DNA of 64,000 nt, taken from positions 496,001 to 560,000 of the forward strand of contig NZ_JAMQOJ010000001.1 of NCBI RefSeq assembly GCF_031626495.1, in the 5' to 3' direction. This document shows, piece by piece, positions 41,849-50,704 of this stretch. Within the stretch, counting starts at the first letter, position 1, and each line of letters starts with the position of its first letter. Under the pieces are notes generated by a model that was given only the letters and a program-made list of their open reading frames with translations, was not told the DNA's origin and ran no database searches. The position numbers and the translations under genes are program-made. The DNA is from Natrinema sp031626495. Lineage in GTDB: Archaea > Halobacteriota > Halobacteria > Halobacteriales > Natrialbaceae.

Positions 41849-43288
41849 TCAATCGTCGCCCGTTTCCTCGAGCGGATCGGCGTGGTCGGCCATCGTCGGC
41901 AGTTCGCCCGACGCGTGGGTGCCCACGGGCGGCCGGTTGACCTCGGCAGCGGGCGAGTTCTCGAGATCGGCTCCCCCGTCGTCCTCGAGGGACTCCATCT
42001 CGCCGGCTTCCCGCGCATCCTGGTCGATCCGCATCGAACAGAACTCCGCGCCACACATCGAGCAGAATCGCGCTTCCTTGTAGTTGTCTCCGGGAAGGGT
42101 CTGATCGTGGAACGACCGGGCGCGCTCGGGGTCGAGCGCGAGGCGGAACTGTTCCCGCCAGTCGAAGTCGTAGCGCGCCTCCGACAGGGCGTCGTCCCAG
42201 TCGCGTGCGCCGGGCCGTTCGTTCGCTACGTCGCCGGCGTGGGCGGCGATCCGGTAGGCCGCGAGGCCGTCCCGGACGTCCTCCTCCTCGGGGAGGCCGA
42301 GGTGTTCCTTCGGAGTGACGTAACACAGCATCGCGGCCCCCGCTTGCGCCGCCATCGCCGCGCCGATGGCGCTCGTGATGTGATCGTAGCCCGGCGCGAC
42401 GTCGGTCACGAGCGGCCCGAGGACGTAGAAGGGCGCGCCGTCGCAGACCTCCTGCTGGCGCTCGACGTTCTCCGCGACCTTGTGCATCGGGACGTGGCCC
42501 GGTCCCTCGACCATCACCTGAACGCCGTGGTCCCAGCCGATCCGTGTTAGTTCGCCCAGCGTGTCGAGTTCGGCGTACTGGGCTTCGTCGCAGGCGTCTG
42601 CCAGACAGCCCGGTCGCAGGCTGTCCCCGAGACTGAACGTCACGTCGTGCTCGACGAATATCTCACTGATCTCGTGAAAGAGCTGATACAGCGGGTTCTG
42701 TTCGCCGTGTTCCTCCATCCACTTCGCCACGATCGACCCGCCTCGAGAAACGATCCCCGTCTTTCGGCCGTCGGTCAGCGGCAGGTGCTCGGCGAGGATC
42801 CCCGCGTGGATCGTCATGTAGTCGACGCCCTGCTCGGCCTGTTTCTCGACGACCTCGAGCAGCAGGTCTTTCGTGATATCCTCGGGACTACCCGCCCGTT
42901 TGACCGCCTCGTACAGCGGCACCGTCCCGATCGGCACCGGCGAGTGCTCGACGTGTGCCTCCCGGATCTCGTCCAGATCGCTCCCCGTTCCCAGATCCAT
43001 CACCGTGTCCGCGCCGTAGTGGACCGCGGTGTGGAGCTTCTCGAGTTCCGTCTCGAGGTCGCTCGTGGTTTCGCTGTTGCCGATGTTGGCGTTGACCTTC
43101 GTCGCGAACTCCCGACCGATGATCATCGGATCGAGCGCGTCGTGGTTGCGGTTCGCCGGGATCACGGCTTGCCCTTCGGCGACCTGCTCGCGGACGAAGG
43201 CCGGATCGCGGTTCTCTCGTTCGGCGATGCGTTCCATTTCGGCCGTGATCGTTCCGTCTCGAGCGGCCTGTAGCTGGGTTTGCGCCAT
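41849..43288 (-). CDS. thiC: phosphomethylpyrimidine synthase
   Basis: 479 aa. Radical-SAM-like enzyme that converts aminoimidazole ribotide to hydroxymethylpyrimidine phosphate in thiamine biosynthesis. Motifs: GTVPLYEAV, MTIHAGILAEHLPLT, SRGGSIVAKWM, MVEGPGHVPMHKV, APFYVLGPLVTDVAPGYDHI, and the C-terminal Fe-S cluster site CSMCGAEFCSM (CxxCxxxxC) near residue 430. Full length. A palindrome abuts the start (see separate entry). Upstream is the divergent TAXI transporter gene. No other thi gene lies beside it. Confidence 0.95.
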   Translation of the reverse strand: MAQTQLQAARDGTITAEMERIAERENRDPAFVREQVAEGQAVIPANRNHDALDPMIIGREFATKVNANIGNSETTSDLETELEKLHTAVHYGADTVMDLGTGSDLDEIREAHVEHSPVPIGTVPLYEAVKRAGSPEDITKDLLLEVVEKQAEQGVDYMTIHAGILAEHLPLTDGRKTGIVSRGGSIVAKWMEEHGEQNPLYQLFHEISEIFVEHDVTFSLGDSLRPGCLADACDEAQYAELDTLGELTRIGWDHGVQVMVEGPGHVPMHKVAENVERQQEVCDGAPFYVLGPLVTDVAPGYDHITSAIGAAMAAQAGAAMLCYVTPKEHLGLPEEEDVRDGLAAYRIAAHAGDVANERPGARDWDDALSEARYDFDWREQFRLALDPERARSFHDQTLPGDNYKEARFCSMCGAEFCSMRIDQDAREAGEMESLEDDGGADLENSPAAEVNRPPVGTHASGELPTMADHADPLEETGDD

Positions 43289-43290
43289 CG

Positions 43291-43303
43291 ATAACTAGGT
43301 TAT
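43291..43303 (-). promoter_or_regulatory. palindrome next to the thiC start
   Basis: ATAAC-TAG-GTTAT, perfect 5-bp arms around a 3-bp centre, ends 3 bp before the thiC ATG (43288). Further upstream, TTTATGAT (on the minus strand at 43309-43316) may be the TATA box, so the palindrome would overlap the transcription start, a position suited to repression. Candidate operator of a thiamine regulator (inference). Confidence 0.4.
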
Positions 43304-43554
43304 ACCACTGGATCATAAATAGCTATCTCCGACCTCGAGACGGGCCCGGTCTCTCTCGACGAGCGCCGTGTATCGTGGAACGCACCCGCTCGAGCGTCAC
43401 TCGGTCGCCGATAGCGGTTGGCGAACAGCGCTCGACGGGTCGTCCGACTCAGCCTCGAACCGATGACAGTGTCGTTAGCATTGGAAATATATGGCCTTGA
43501 ACCTCATACAAATTTACAATAGTTTCATTTGCCGCGGCCGAGCCGTTACTCTGT

Positions 43555-44613
43555 ATGGTATCCAGTAACAGGCGGAGGGTGCTGAAAGCGGCGAGTGGGA
43601 TCGGTATCGGTGCGTTAGCTGGCTGTCTCGGCGGTGGTGGCGGTGACGGTGGTGCGACGTCGCTGAGCGTCGGCATTCCCAGCGCGAGCACGACGACCGG
43701 CGCGGCGAGCAACTCGTTCCAGCGAGTCGTCAAAAACCAGTCGGGCGACACCGAACCTGCCGGCGAGATTCGCTGGCAGAACCAGGAGACCGGTGGGGAC
43801 CCGCCGAGTCTGCGCCAGTTCTCACAAGGGAACGTTCAGGCGCTGTCCGCCGGCAACTTCATCGTTGCCTCGGCCCAGGAGGATCTCCCGCCGTTCCAGG
43901 AGCGACCGCTGGACACGCTCCCGAACCAGATGTTCTCGATCACGCCGCTGCACATGCACATCCTCTCGGTGCAGGGATCGGGCGTCCAGACGAGCGACGA
44001 CCTCGTCGGCAGTAACTTCTGGCCGCTGCCGCCCCAGTGGGGACTGCGCCAGCAGGCCGAGACCGTGCTCTCGAACGCCGGGCTCTGGAGCGAACTCCAG
44101 GACTCCGACTCGATCGTCGACGCCGGAACCGGCGACGTGGCCGGCCTCATCGAGGAGGGCAACATCGACGCGATGATGGGCTACGGTGCCGGCTTCACCA
44201 ACCTCGCCGGCTGGGCGACCGAGGTCGACGCCCGCGCCGACCTCCAGCTCGTCGAGTTCTCCGACAGCCTCGTCGAAGCCGCGAACAACACCCGCGGGAC
44301 GAGTCACAGCGAGATCGATACCTACGGCTGGGAACAGCAGAGCTTCGACGCCAACCAGATGGACGTCTACGGCGCCGACTTCCAGTTCTGGCTCGGCAGC
44401 GGCGTCTCCCGCGACGTCGGCTACGAACTCGCGCGGATCAGCAACGAACACACCGAGTCGATCCAGGAGGGGCAGCCGGCGTATCTCGACCACAGCGACC
44501 CCGAGAACATGGCCTCGCTGTACCTCGAGGACGTCCCGGTCCATCCGGGCCCCTACGACTTCCTCGAGGAGCAAGGCGTCGATATGAGTGCCTACACGCG
44601 CGGCGGCGAATAG
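43555..44613 (+). CDS. TAXI-family TRAP transporter substrate-binding protein
   Basis: 352 aa. Tat lipoprotein signal: SSNRRRVLKAASGIGIGALAGC (lipobox LAGC, C24). Mature part is a two-lobe binding protein of the TAXI type (GIPSASTTTGAASNSFQRVV, DDLVGSNFWPLPPQWGLRQQAE, GNIDAMMGYGAGFTNLAGW). Directly followed (9 bp) by the fused permease gene, so the pair is a TRAP importer driven by an ion gradient. Family substrates are mostly C4-dicarboxylates or amino acids; the exact substrate cannot be read here. Confidence 0.85.
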   Translation: MVSSNRRRVLKAASGIGIGALAGCLGGGGGDGGATSLSVGIPSASTTTGAASNSFQRVVKNQSGDTEPAGEIRWQNQETGGDPPSLRQFSQGNVQALSAGNFIVASAQEDLPPFQERPLDTLPNQMFSITPLHMHILSVQGSGVQTSDDLVGSNFWPLPPQWGLRQQAETVLSNAGLWSELQDSDSIVDAGTGDVAGLIEEGNIDAMMGYGAGFTNLAGWATEVDARADLQLVEFSDSLVEAANNTRGTSHSEIDTYGWEQQSFDANQMDVYGADFQFWLGSGVSRDVGYELARISNEHTESIQEGQPAYLDHSDPENMASLYLEDVPVHPGPYDFLEEQGVDMSAYTRGGE

Positions 44614-44622
44614 AGCGCGCCC

Positions 44623-46629
44623 ATGAGCGAGACCCAGAGCGAACCGGCCGTCTGGTCGCCGCTGGATCTCCGTCGGGAGCACCTGCTGAACAACCTCGTC
44701 GTCCTCGTCGCTCTGCTCTTCTGGGGACGCGTCCTGCTGTACGCGCTCAACCAGGAGGTGCCGCGGGCGAAGTACGGGGCCGTCTTCCTCGCCGGCGGCG
44801 TCCTCATCTACGTCCTCGACGAAATCAGAGGGCTCGAGCGCGGTCAGTGGCTCGAGCGCCTCGGGCTGTGGGCGTGTGCGATCATCGGCGTCGCCGTGCC
44901 GGCCTACGTCTGGCTGCACTACGACGTGCTCGAGACCCAGCGGATCGGCTACGCCCTGGGCTACGAGTACGCCATCGGCGGTCTGTTCGCGATCGTCGTC
45001 CTCTATCTGACCTACCGGGCGTTCGGGGCGGCCTTCGCGGGCGTCGTGATCGCTTCGATCCTGTACGCCTTCTACGGTAACCAGATCACGGGGCTGCTGG
45101 GCCACGGCGGCATCGGTATCAGGCAGATCATCAACGTCCTGACGATGGAGTTCGACGGCTTCTTCGGCTCGATCACCCAGATCGTCGCCGCCTGGGTCGC
45201 GCTGTTCCTGCTGTACGCGGGGCTTATGCGCGGCTACGGGGCCTTCCAGCTCATCATGCGCCTGTCCTTTCGCACTGCGAAGTTTCTCCGATCGGGAGTC
45301 GCCCAGTCGGCGGTGATCTCGAGCCTGATCGTGGGGTCGATCAACGGGGCGCAGACGGCCAACGCGGCGATGACCGGCTCGTTCACCATTCCGCTGATGA
45401 AGGAAAGCGGGATGAAAGCGGACTCGGCCGGCGGCATCGAGGCGGTCGCCTCGTCTGGCGGGCAGATCATGCCCCCCGTGATGGGCGCGGCCGCGTTCGT
45501 CATGGCCTCGCTCATCCCGGGGATCGGCTACGTCGACGTGCTCATCGCCGGGATCATCCCGGCGCTGGTGTTCTACATCTCCGTCGCCATCGGCGTCCAC
45601 TACATGTCGATCAAGCAGCTCCCCGAGGGCGGCGTCGACCTCGAGCAGCGTATCGAGGACCTCGAGGAGGGGTATCACCCGGTAATCGAGGCGATCCGCT
45701 TCGGCGTTCCATTCGCCGTGTTGTTGTACACGCTGGGGATCGCCCAGTGGACGGTCATCAGTTCCGCGCTGTACACCTGCGCGGCGATGGTCCTGACCGG
45801 TGCCGGGCTCCCCATCGTGCTGAGCGTCGTCGACGACGATGAGGGCGTGGGCGAAACCACGCTCGACGCGCTGAAGAACACGATCTCGGGGTTCAAGTTC
45901 GGTGCGGTCACGCTGGCACCGATCGCGATCATCATCGCGGCGGTCAACGGGATCGTCGATCTGTTGAACGCGACCGGCCTCCCCGGCAAGCTCTCGCTGG
46001 CGCTGGTGGGCGTCGCCGGCGGCGTGTTGCTGTTCACGGCCATCCTCTCGATGGTCGTCTGTCTCGTTCTGGGACTGGGAATGCCGACGGTGGCGGCGTA
46101 CACGATCGTCGCCCTGCTGATCGCACCGACGCTGACCGGCGAGTTCGCCATCCCCGCCCTCGCCGCGCACTTCTTCGTGTTCTACGCGGCGATCCTCTCG
46201 GGGATCACGCCGCCGATCGCCATCGCGGTGGTGGTGACGACCGGCATCGCCGAGTCGAACTTCTGGAAGACCGCCCTCGAGGCGCTGAAGCTCGGCTTGC
46301 CGCTGTTCGTGCTGCCGTTCACGTTCATCTACAATCCCGAGATCGTGACCGGCGGCTTCGATCTGGCGACGGCCGGTTCGGGACTGATCGTCCTACTGGG
46401 TGCGGTCGCGATCACCCACGGGCTCAACTGCGCGCCCCAGCCCTTCGGCATTCCGTCGCCGCTGAGTTACAGTGCGCGCGTGGCGTACGTCGCGCTGGGC
46501 GTCTTCGCGATGGTGTGGCCGGCGACGATGTTCCGGGTCGGCGCCGTCGCGCTCGCGCTCGTCCTCATCGCGCTTCAGACGCAGGTGACCCGCGACACCG
46601 GCTTCGGCCCCGTCGCCGAGGGCGAGTGA
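44623..46629 (+). CDS. TRAP transporter fused permease (DctQM-type)
   Basis: 668 aa. The first 190 residues hold four hydrophobic helices (DctQ-like small subunit); the rest is the large DctM-type permease with repeats GLMRGYGAFQLIMRLSF, VSSLIVGSINGAQTANAAMTGSFTIPLMKESGMKADSAGGIEAVASSGGQIMPPVMGAAAF, LGLGMPTVAAYTIVALLIAPTL. The latter blocks mark the ion- and substrate-handling hairpins. Fusion of small and large subunits is usual for TAXI-TRAP systems. Forms an operon with the upstream binding protein. Confidence 0.92.
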   Translation: MSETQSEPAVWSPLDLRREHLLNNLVVLVALLFWGRVLLYALNQEVPRAKYGAVFLAGGVLIYVLDEIRGLERGQWLERLGLWACAIIGVAVPAYVWLHYDVLETQRIGYALGYEYAIGGLFAIVVLYLTYRAFGAAFAGVVIASILYAFYGNQITGLLGHGGIGIRQIINVLTMEFDGFFGSITQIVAAWVALFLLYAGLMRGYGAFQLIMRLSFRTAKFLRSGVAQSAVISSLIVGSINGAQTANAAMTGSFTIPLMKESGMKADSAGGIEAVASSGGQIMPPVMGAAAFVMASLIPGIGYVDVLIAGIIPALVFYISVAIGVHYMSIKQLPEGGVDLEQRIEDLEEGYHPVIEAIRFGVPFAVLLYTLGIAQWTVISSALYTCAAMVLTGAGLPIVLSVVDDDEGVGETTLDALKNTISGFKFGAVTLAPIAIIIAAVNGIVDLLNATGLPGKLSLALVGVAGGVLLFTAILSMVVCLVLGLGMPTVAAYTIVALLIAPTLTGEFAIPALAAHFFVFYAAILSGITPPIAIAVVVTTGIAESNFWKTALEALKLGLPLFVLPFTFIYNPEIVTGGFDLATAGSGLIVLLGAVAITHGLNCAPQPFGIPSPLSYSARVAYVALGVFAMVWPATMFRVGAVALALVLIALQTQVTRDTGFGPVAEGE

Positions 46630-46686
46630 ACCGTTTCAGCCAACTTAAGGGGACCGCGCTCGAGACACCGTGTAGGTGGCCATCAG

Positions 46687-47385
46687 ATGTCCGACCTACC
46701 GGACGATTTCGACTGCACGATAACTAACTGGGAGTACATTTACGGCCTGTGCCGGGACGTAGCCGACGACGTACGCGCCGACGAGTTCGAACCGGACGTC
46801 GTCGTCGCGCTCGCACGCGGCGGCTGGTTCGCGGGCCGCTGTCTCTGTGACTTCCTCGGTATGGACGACCTGACGAGTCTGAAGATGGAACACTACGTCG
46901 GCACCGCCGAGAAGTCCGGCGAGCCGACCGTCCGCTATCCGATGCCCGAGGGCAGCGTGGAGGACAAGGACGTCCTCATCATCGACGACATCGCCGACAC
47001 CGGCGGCTCGATCAAGCGCGCCTACGAGTACGTCGACGACCGCGACGCCGGCGAGGTCCGCACCGCGACCCTCCAGTTGCTCGACACCAGCGAGTTCCGG
47101 CCCGACTACGTCGGCGAACGGCTCGAGGAGTGGACCTGGGTCGTCTACCCGTGGAACTTCATCGAGGACATGATCGATCTCGTCTCGAGCGCCATGGAGA
47201 AGGCCGATCAGGAGACGTTCACGGACGACGAGATCCGCCACTTCCTCACCGAACACCACGGCATCGAGCGCATCGAGATGGAGATCGCCCAGCCCGACCG
47301 ACTCCCCGAAGTCCTCGCCGAAATGGAGCGACGCGAGGTGCTCGAGGCGGCCGGGACCGACGAGTGGGCGCTCGCGGGCGAGTAG
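46687..47385 (+). CDS. phosphoribosyltransferase
   Basis: 232 aa. Type I PRTase: the PRPP loop VLIIDDIADTGGSIKRA and the upstream strand DVVVALARGGWFAGRCLCDFLG are clear, with a flexible-loop region around MEHYVGTAEKSGEPTVRY. The 70-residue C-terminal extension ends in a wHTH-like LPEVLAEMERREVLEAAG. Haloarchaeal versions are annotated as hypoxanthine/guanine or xanthine-type enzymes; the base is not deducible. Sits 57 bp after the TRAP permease on the same strand, so it may be co-transcribed or a separate unit. Confidence 0.87.
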   Translation: MSDLPDDFDCTITNWEYIYGLCRDVADDVRADEFEPDVVVALARGGWFAGRCLCDFLGMDDLTSLKMEHYVGTAEKSGEPTVRYPMPEGSVEDKDVLIIDDIADTGGSIKRAYEYVDDRDAGEVRTATLQLLDTSEFRPDYVGERLEEWTWVVYPWNFIEDMIDLVSSAMEKADQETFTDDEIRHFLTEHHGIERIEMEIAQPDRLPEVLAEMERREVLEAAGTDEWALAGE

Positions 47386-47457
47386 CGCTCGCCGTCCGAC
47401 TCGTCGATCGCTTCTCGTCCGCCCGCCGTTGTCGATCAGCGCGATGTCAATCAGACA

Positions 47458-47469
47458 AAGTATTTACGG
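47458..47469 (+). promoter_or_regulatory. TATA box of spo0M
   Basis: AAGTATTTACGG is centred about 30 nt upstream of the ATG at 47494, a good haloarchaeal TATA box that makes the gene independent of the upstream phosphoribosyltransferase. Confidence 0.55.
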
Positions 47470-47493
47470 GACGGCTGTGACCCCTGTCACCGT

Positions 47494-48222
47494 ATGAAGC
47501 GAATCCTCTCGAGCCTCGGAATCGGTTCGGCGACGGTCGATACGGTCCTCCCGACCACCCTCACGGCGGGCGAATCCGTCGACGCGCGCGTCGACGTCAC
47601 CGGCGGCAACGACACACAGGAGGTCGACGGCATCTACTTCGCGCTGGCGACGCGCTACGAGACCGACGAGAGCCGCGGAGCCGCGAAGATCGAGACGTAC
47701 GACCTCGCAGACTCGTTCACGATCGAACCCGACGAGGAGCGGTCGTTCACAGTCACTATCGACGTCCCGTACCACACCCCCGTCACGCACGGGCGAACGA
47801 ACGTCTGGCTCGACACCGGCCTCGACATCGACTGGGCGGTCGACCCGGACGACCGCGATCCAATCGAGATCGAGCCGGATCCGCTCCGCGAGTCGCTGTT
47901 CGACGCCCTCGAGTCGCTCGGCTTCACGCTTCGAACGGCCAAGTGCGAAGCCACGGAGTCGCTGTTCGCGAACCGTCGCTTCGTCCAGGAACTCGAGTTC
48001 GTCCCTCGATCCGGTCCCTTCGCGGGCGACCTCGACGAACTCGAGGTCGTCACGCTGCCCGAGGGTGATGGCTTCGACCTGCTGCTCGAGGTCGATCGCA
48101 GCGGCGGCCTGCTGGCCGAACACTTCGACGCCGACGAGCGCTACGATCGCGTCTCGCTCCAGCCGGGCGACGAGGCCGACCTCGAGCGTCGGCTTCGAGC
48201 GGCGATCGAGCGGAACCTCTGA
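47494..48222 (+). CDS. Spo0M-family arrestin-like protein
   Basis: 242 aa. Begins MKRILSSLGIGSATVDTVLPTTLTAGESVDARVDVTGGNDTQEVDGIYF, the N-terminal arrestin-like beta-sandwich of SpoOM. Middle: TFTIEPDEERSFTVTIDVPYHTPVTHGRTNVWLDTGLDIDWAVDPDDRDPIEIEPD, the hallmark of the family. The C-terminal half (DELEVVTLPEGDGFDLLLEVDRSGG) completes it. Spo0M was first described in Bacillus as a sporulation control protein; in archaea it is probably a scaffold for cytoskeleton or membrane proteins. No obvious partner gene. Confidence 0.88.
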   Translation: MKRILSSLGIGSATVDTVLPTTLTAGESVDARVDVTGGNDTQEVDGIYFALATRYETDESRGAAKIETYDLADSFTIEPDEERSFTVTIDVPYHTPVTHGRTNVWLDTGLDIDWAVDPDDRDPIEIEPDPLRESLFDALESLGFTLRTAKCEATESLFANRRFVQELEFVPRSGPFAGDLDELEVVTLPEGDGFDLLLEVDRSGGLLAEHFDADERYDRVSLQPGDEADLERRLRAAIERNL

Positions 48223-48269
48223 GCGGGAGTTCACCTCGACTTGCCACTCGCGGCGGTCGCCGACCGCCG

Positions 48270-49727
48270 TTACTCCGCGACCGACTCCGACTCGGTCGCC
48301 TCGGCCGTTCCCTCGCTCGGTCTCGAGCCATCCCTGCTGTCGCCGACAATCGACCCCTTCCACGTGCCTCGCGTGAACCACGCGGCGGCCGCGAGGGCGC
48401 CCGCGACATCGCCGACGACGACGCCCGTCCAGACGCCGGTCGGCCCCCAGTCAGCGACGAAGACGAGCGCGTAGGTGACGGGCACGCGGACGATCCAGAG
48501 CCCGAGCACGGCGAACGCGAGCGCCGTCTTCGTGTTGCCCGCTCCGCGGAACGCTCCCTGAACGACCTGCAAGACGCCCATGAATGCGAAGCCGACCGCG
48601 GCGAAGCGGAGGTAGGTCGCGCCGTAGTCGATCGTCGCCGCCTTCCCCGCCGCGTCGGCCGTAACGAACACGGAGACGAACGGCTCTGGGAACAGCGCGG
48701 CGACCGCGCCCGCCGAGAACATGATCGCTGCGATCGCACCCGCGGCGAGCCGGACCGCCCTCGCCGCCCGGTCCGGCTTGCCCGCACCCAGGTTCTGTCC
48801 GACGATCGTGTCCGTCGCCTGTCCCAATCCGAGGGCGGGGAGAAACGCGAGCGAAATCAACCGGTTGCCCAGCCCGTAGGCCGCGACCACCGCCGGCGGG
48901 AACGTCACGACCATCGCCGTCATCGCGACCAGCGCCAGGGCCGTCATCGACTGCTCGAGCGCCGACGGCGTTCCCAGCCGCGTGATCTTCGCGACGTACT
49001 CCCGTCGCGGCCGGAGGTGCGCGGCCCGGATGTCCGGGCCCACGTCAGTGTAGTAGAGGATATAGACGCCGATCAGCGTCGCGAGCCCCCGTGAGATGAG
49101 CGTCGCGACGGCGGCTCCCTCGACCTCGAGGCGGGGGAACGGACCGACGCCGAAGATGAACAGCGGGTCGAGCGCGAGGTTGAGCACGACGCTGACGAGC
49201 ATCACCCGCATCGGCGCACGCGTGGTGCCGTAGCCTCGCATGAGTGCGACGAAGACGTAGAAGCCGAAGAGGAAGGGGAGCCCGAGAAAGAAGATCCGGA
49301 GATAGCCCGCTGCGAGCGGGATGATCTCGGCACCCGTCTCGGCGTCGGCGGGGAGGGCGGCCAGCATCGGTCCGGTCGCGACGAAGCCGAGCGCGCCGAG
49401 GGCGGCGGCCACCAGCGAGACGAACGACAGCGTCTGGCCGGCGATCAGCCCCGCGTCGCCGCTTCTCGCGCCGGTGTGCTGGGCGATCAGGATCGCGCCG
49501 GCCGTCGTGAACCCGCCGCCGATCGCGATCAGCAAGAAGAGGAGCGGAAAAGCGAGGCTCACCGCTCCCACCGCGTCGGGGGAGAGCGCGCCCAGCCAGA
49601 ACGTGTCGCCGACGTTGTAGGCGACCTGCAGGAGCTGGATGACCACCAGCGGCCACGCCAGCCGGAGCATCGGACGGACGAGCGGGCCGTCGGTGAGCCC
49701 GCCGTCCGATCCCTCGCGCACTGCCAT
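48270..49727 (-). CDS. MATE-family efflux transporter
   Basis: 485 aa, about 12 transmembrane helices in two repeated halves. MLRLAWPLVVIQLLQVAYNVGDTFWLGALSPDAVGAVSLAFPL is the standard MATE N-terminus, and TPSALEQSMTALALVAMTAMVVTFP opens the second half, with GLGQATDTIVGQNLGAGKPDRAARA. These proteins expel cationic drugs or metabolites using Na+ or H+ gradients. The C-terminal tail is acidic. Convergent with spo0M; divergent from mtnP. Confidence 0.9.
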   Translation of the reverse strand: MAVREGSDGGLTDGPLVRPMLRLAWPLVVIQLLQVAYNVGDTFWLGALSPDAVGAVSLAFPLLFLLIAIGGGFTTAGAILIAQHTGARSGDAGLIAGQTLSFVSLVAAALGALGFVATGPMLAALPADAETGAEIIPLAAGYLRIFFLGLPFLFGFYVFVALMRGYGTTRAPMRVMLVSVVLNLALDPLFIFGVGPFPRLEVEGAAVATLISRGLATLIGVYILYYTDVGPDIRAAHLRPRREYVAKITRLGTPSALEQSMTALALVAMTAMVVTFPPAVVAAYGLGNRLISLAFLPALGLGQATDTIVGQNLGAGKPDRAARAVRLAAGAIAAIMFSAGAVAALFPEPFVSVFVTADAAGKAATIDYGATYLRFAAVGFAFMGVLQVVQGAFRGAGNTKTALAFAVLGLWIVRVPVTYALVFVADWGPTGVWTGVVVGDVAGALAAAAWFTRGTWKGSIVGDSRDGSRPSEGTAEATESESVAE

Positions 49728-49810
49728 ACCCGAACAGTCACGACGGTGCTACTTGGGCGCTCCTGAGCCGTGATAGCGACGGCCACCGTCTCCCTCGAGC
49801 CGAGAACCGG

Positions 49811-49820
49811 AGCTTTAGGG
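49811..49820 (+). promoter_or_regulatory. TATA box of mtnP
   Basis: AGCTTTAGGG, about 28 nt before the ATG at 49844, consistent with a leaderless mtnP message. Confidence 0.45.
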
Positions 49821-49843
49821 GACTGGTCGACGCACCTCCCCGC

Positions 49844-50704
49844 ATGACCATCGGCGTCATCGGCGGGAGCGGAATGTACGAGGCGCTGCCGCTCGAGAAC
49901 ACGCGCAAAGAGGAGGTCTCGACGCCCTACGGCGATCCGAGCGAAGCGATCACGATCGGCGAACTCGGCGGACGGGAGGTCGCGTTCCTCCCGCGCCACG
50001 GCGAAGATCATCGACACCCGCCGGGCGACGCGCCCTACCGGGCGAACCTCTACGCGCTGAAATCGGTCGGCGTCGACCGCGTCATCGCCACGAACGCGGT
50101 CGGAAGTCTGCGCGAGGACCTGCCCCCGCGAACGCTGGTCGTTCCCGACCAGATATTCGACCGGACGAAACACCGCTCGCCGACGTTCTTCGGCGACGGG
50201 ATGGTCGTCCACATGGGCTTCGCGGAGCCGTACTGTCCGGCGTTGGCCGCTCACTTGGCCGAATCGGCCCGCGAAGCGACCGACGACGACACCGGGGTCG
50301 AGGAGGACGGCACCTACGTCTGCATCGAGGGCCCGCAGTTCTCGACGAAGGCGGAAAGCGAGTTCTACCGCTCACAGGGCTGGGACATCGTCGGGATGAC
50401 CGCGATTCCGGAGGCCAAACTCGCCCGCGAGGCCGAACTCAGCTACGCCACCGTCGCCGGCGTCACCGACTACGACGTCTGGAAGGAAGACAGCGAAGTC
50501 TCCCTCGAGGAGGTCCTCGAAAACGCCGCGGCCAACGAGGACGCCATCAACGCGGTCGTCGAACACGCGATCAGAACGATGCCCGACGATTTCGAGAGCG
50601 AGGCCTGGTCCGCCCTCGAGGGGACGATCAACACCCCCACGGAGGCGATCACCGAGGAGACCCGCGAGCGCGTCGACCTGCTGGCCGGCGAGTATCTGGA
50701 CTGA
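49844..50704 (+). CDS. mtnP: S-methyl-5'-thioadenosine phosphorylase
   Basis: 286 aa. Family-2 nucleoside phosphorylase: GVIGGSGMYEALPLENTRKEEVSTPYGDPSEAITIG carries the phosphate-binding GGSG; FLPRHGEDHRHPPGDAPYRANLYALKSVGVDRVIATNAVGSL and CIEGPQFSTKAESEFYRSQGWDIVGMTAIPEAKLAREAELSYATVAGVTDYDVW fit MTAP (catalytic Asp in TDYD). It recycles MTA from polyamine or other SAM reactions to adenine and 5-methylthioribose-1-phosphate. Haloarchaeal homologs may also accept adenosine. Its end lies 1 bp from the stop of the convergent zinc-ribbon gene. Confidence 0.92.
   Translation: MTIGVIGGSGMYEALPLENTRKEEVSTPYGDPSEAITIGELGGREVAFLPRHGEDHRHPPGDAPYRANLYALKSVGVDRVIATNAVGSLREDLPPRTLVVPDQIFDRTKHRSPTFFGDGMVVHMGFAEPYCPALAAHLAESAREATDDDTGVEEDGTYVCIEGPQFSTKAESEFYRSQGWDIVGMTAIPEAKLAREAELSYATVAGVTDYDVWKEDSEVSLEEVLENAAANEDAINAVVEHAIRTMPDDFESEAWSALEGTINTPTEAITEETRERVDLLAGEYLD

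Noticed and set aside
43289..43554. Thiamine-pyrophosphate riboswitch upstream of thiC
   Set aside because: No CTGAGA-type THI box was found; the leader looks too short, and a protein operator is more likely.
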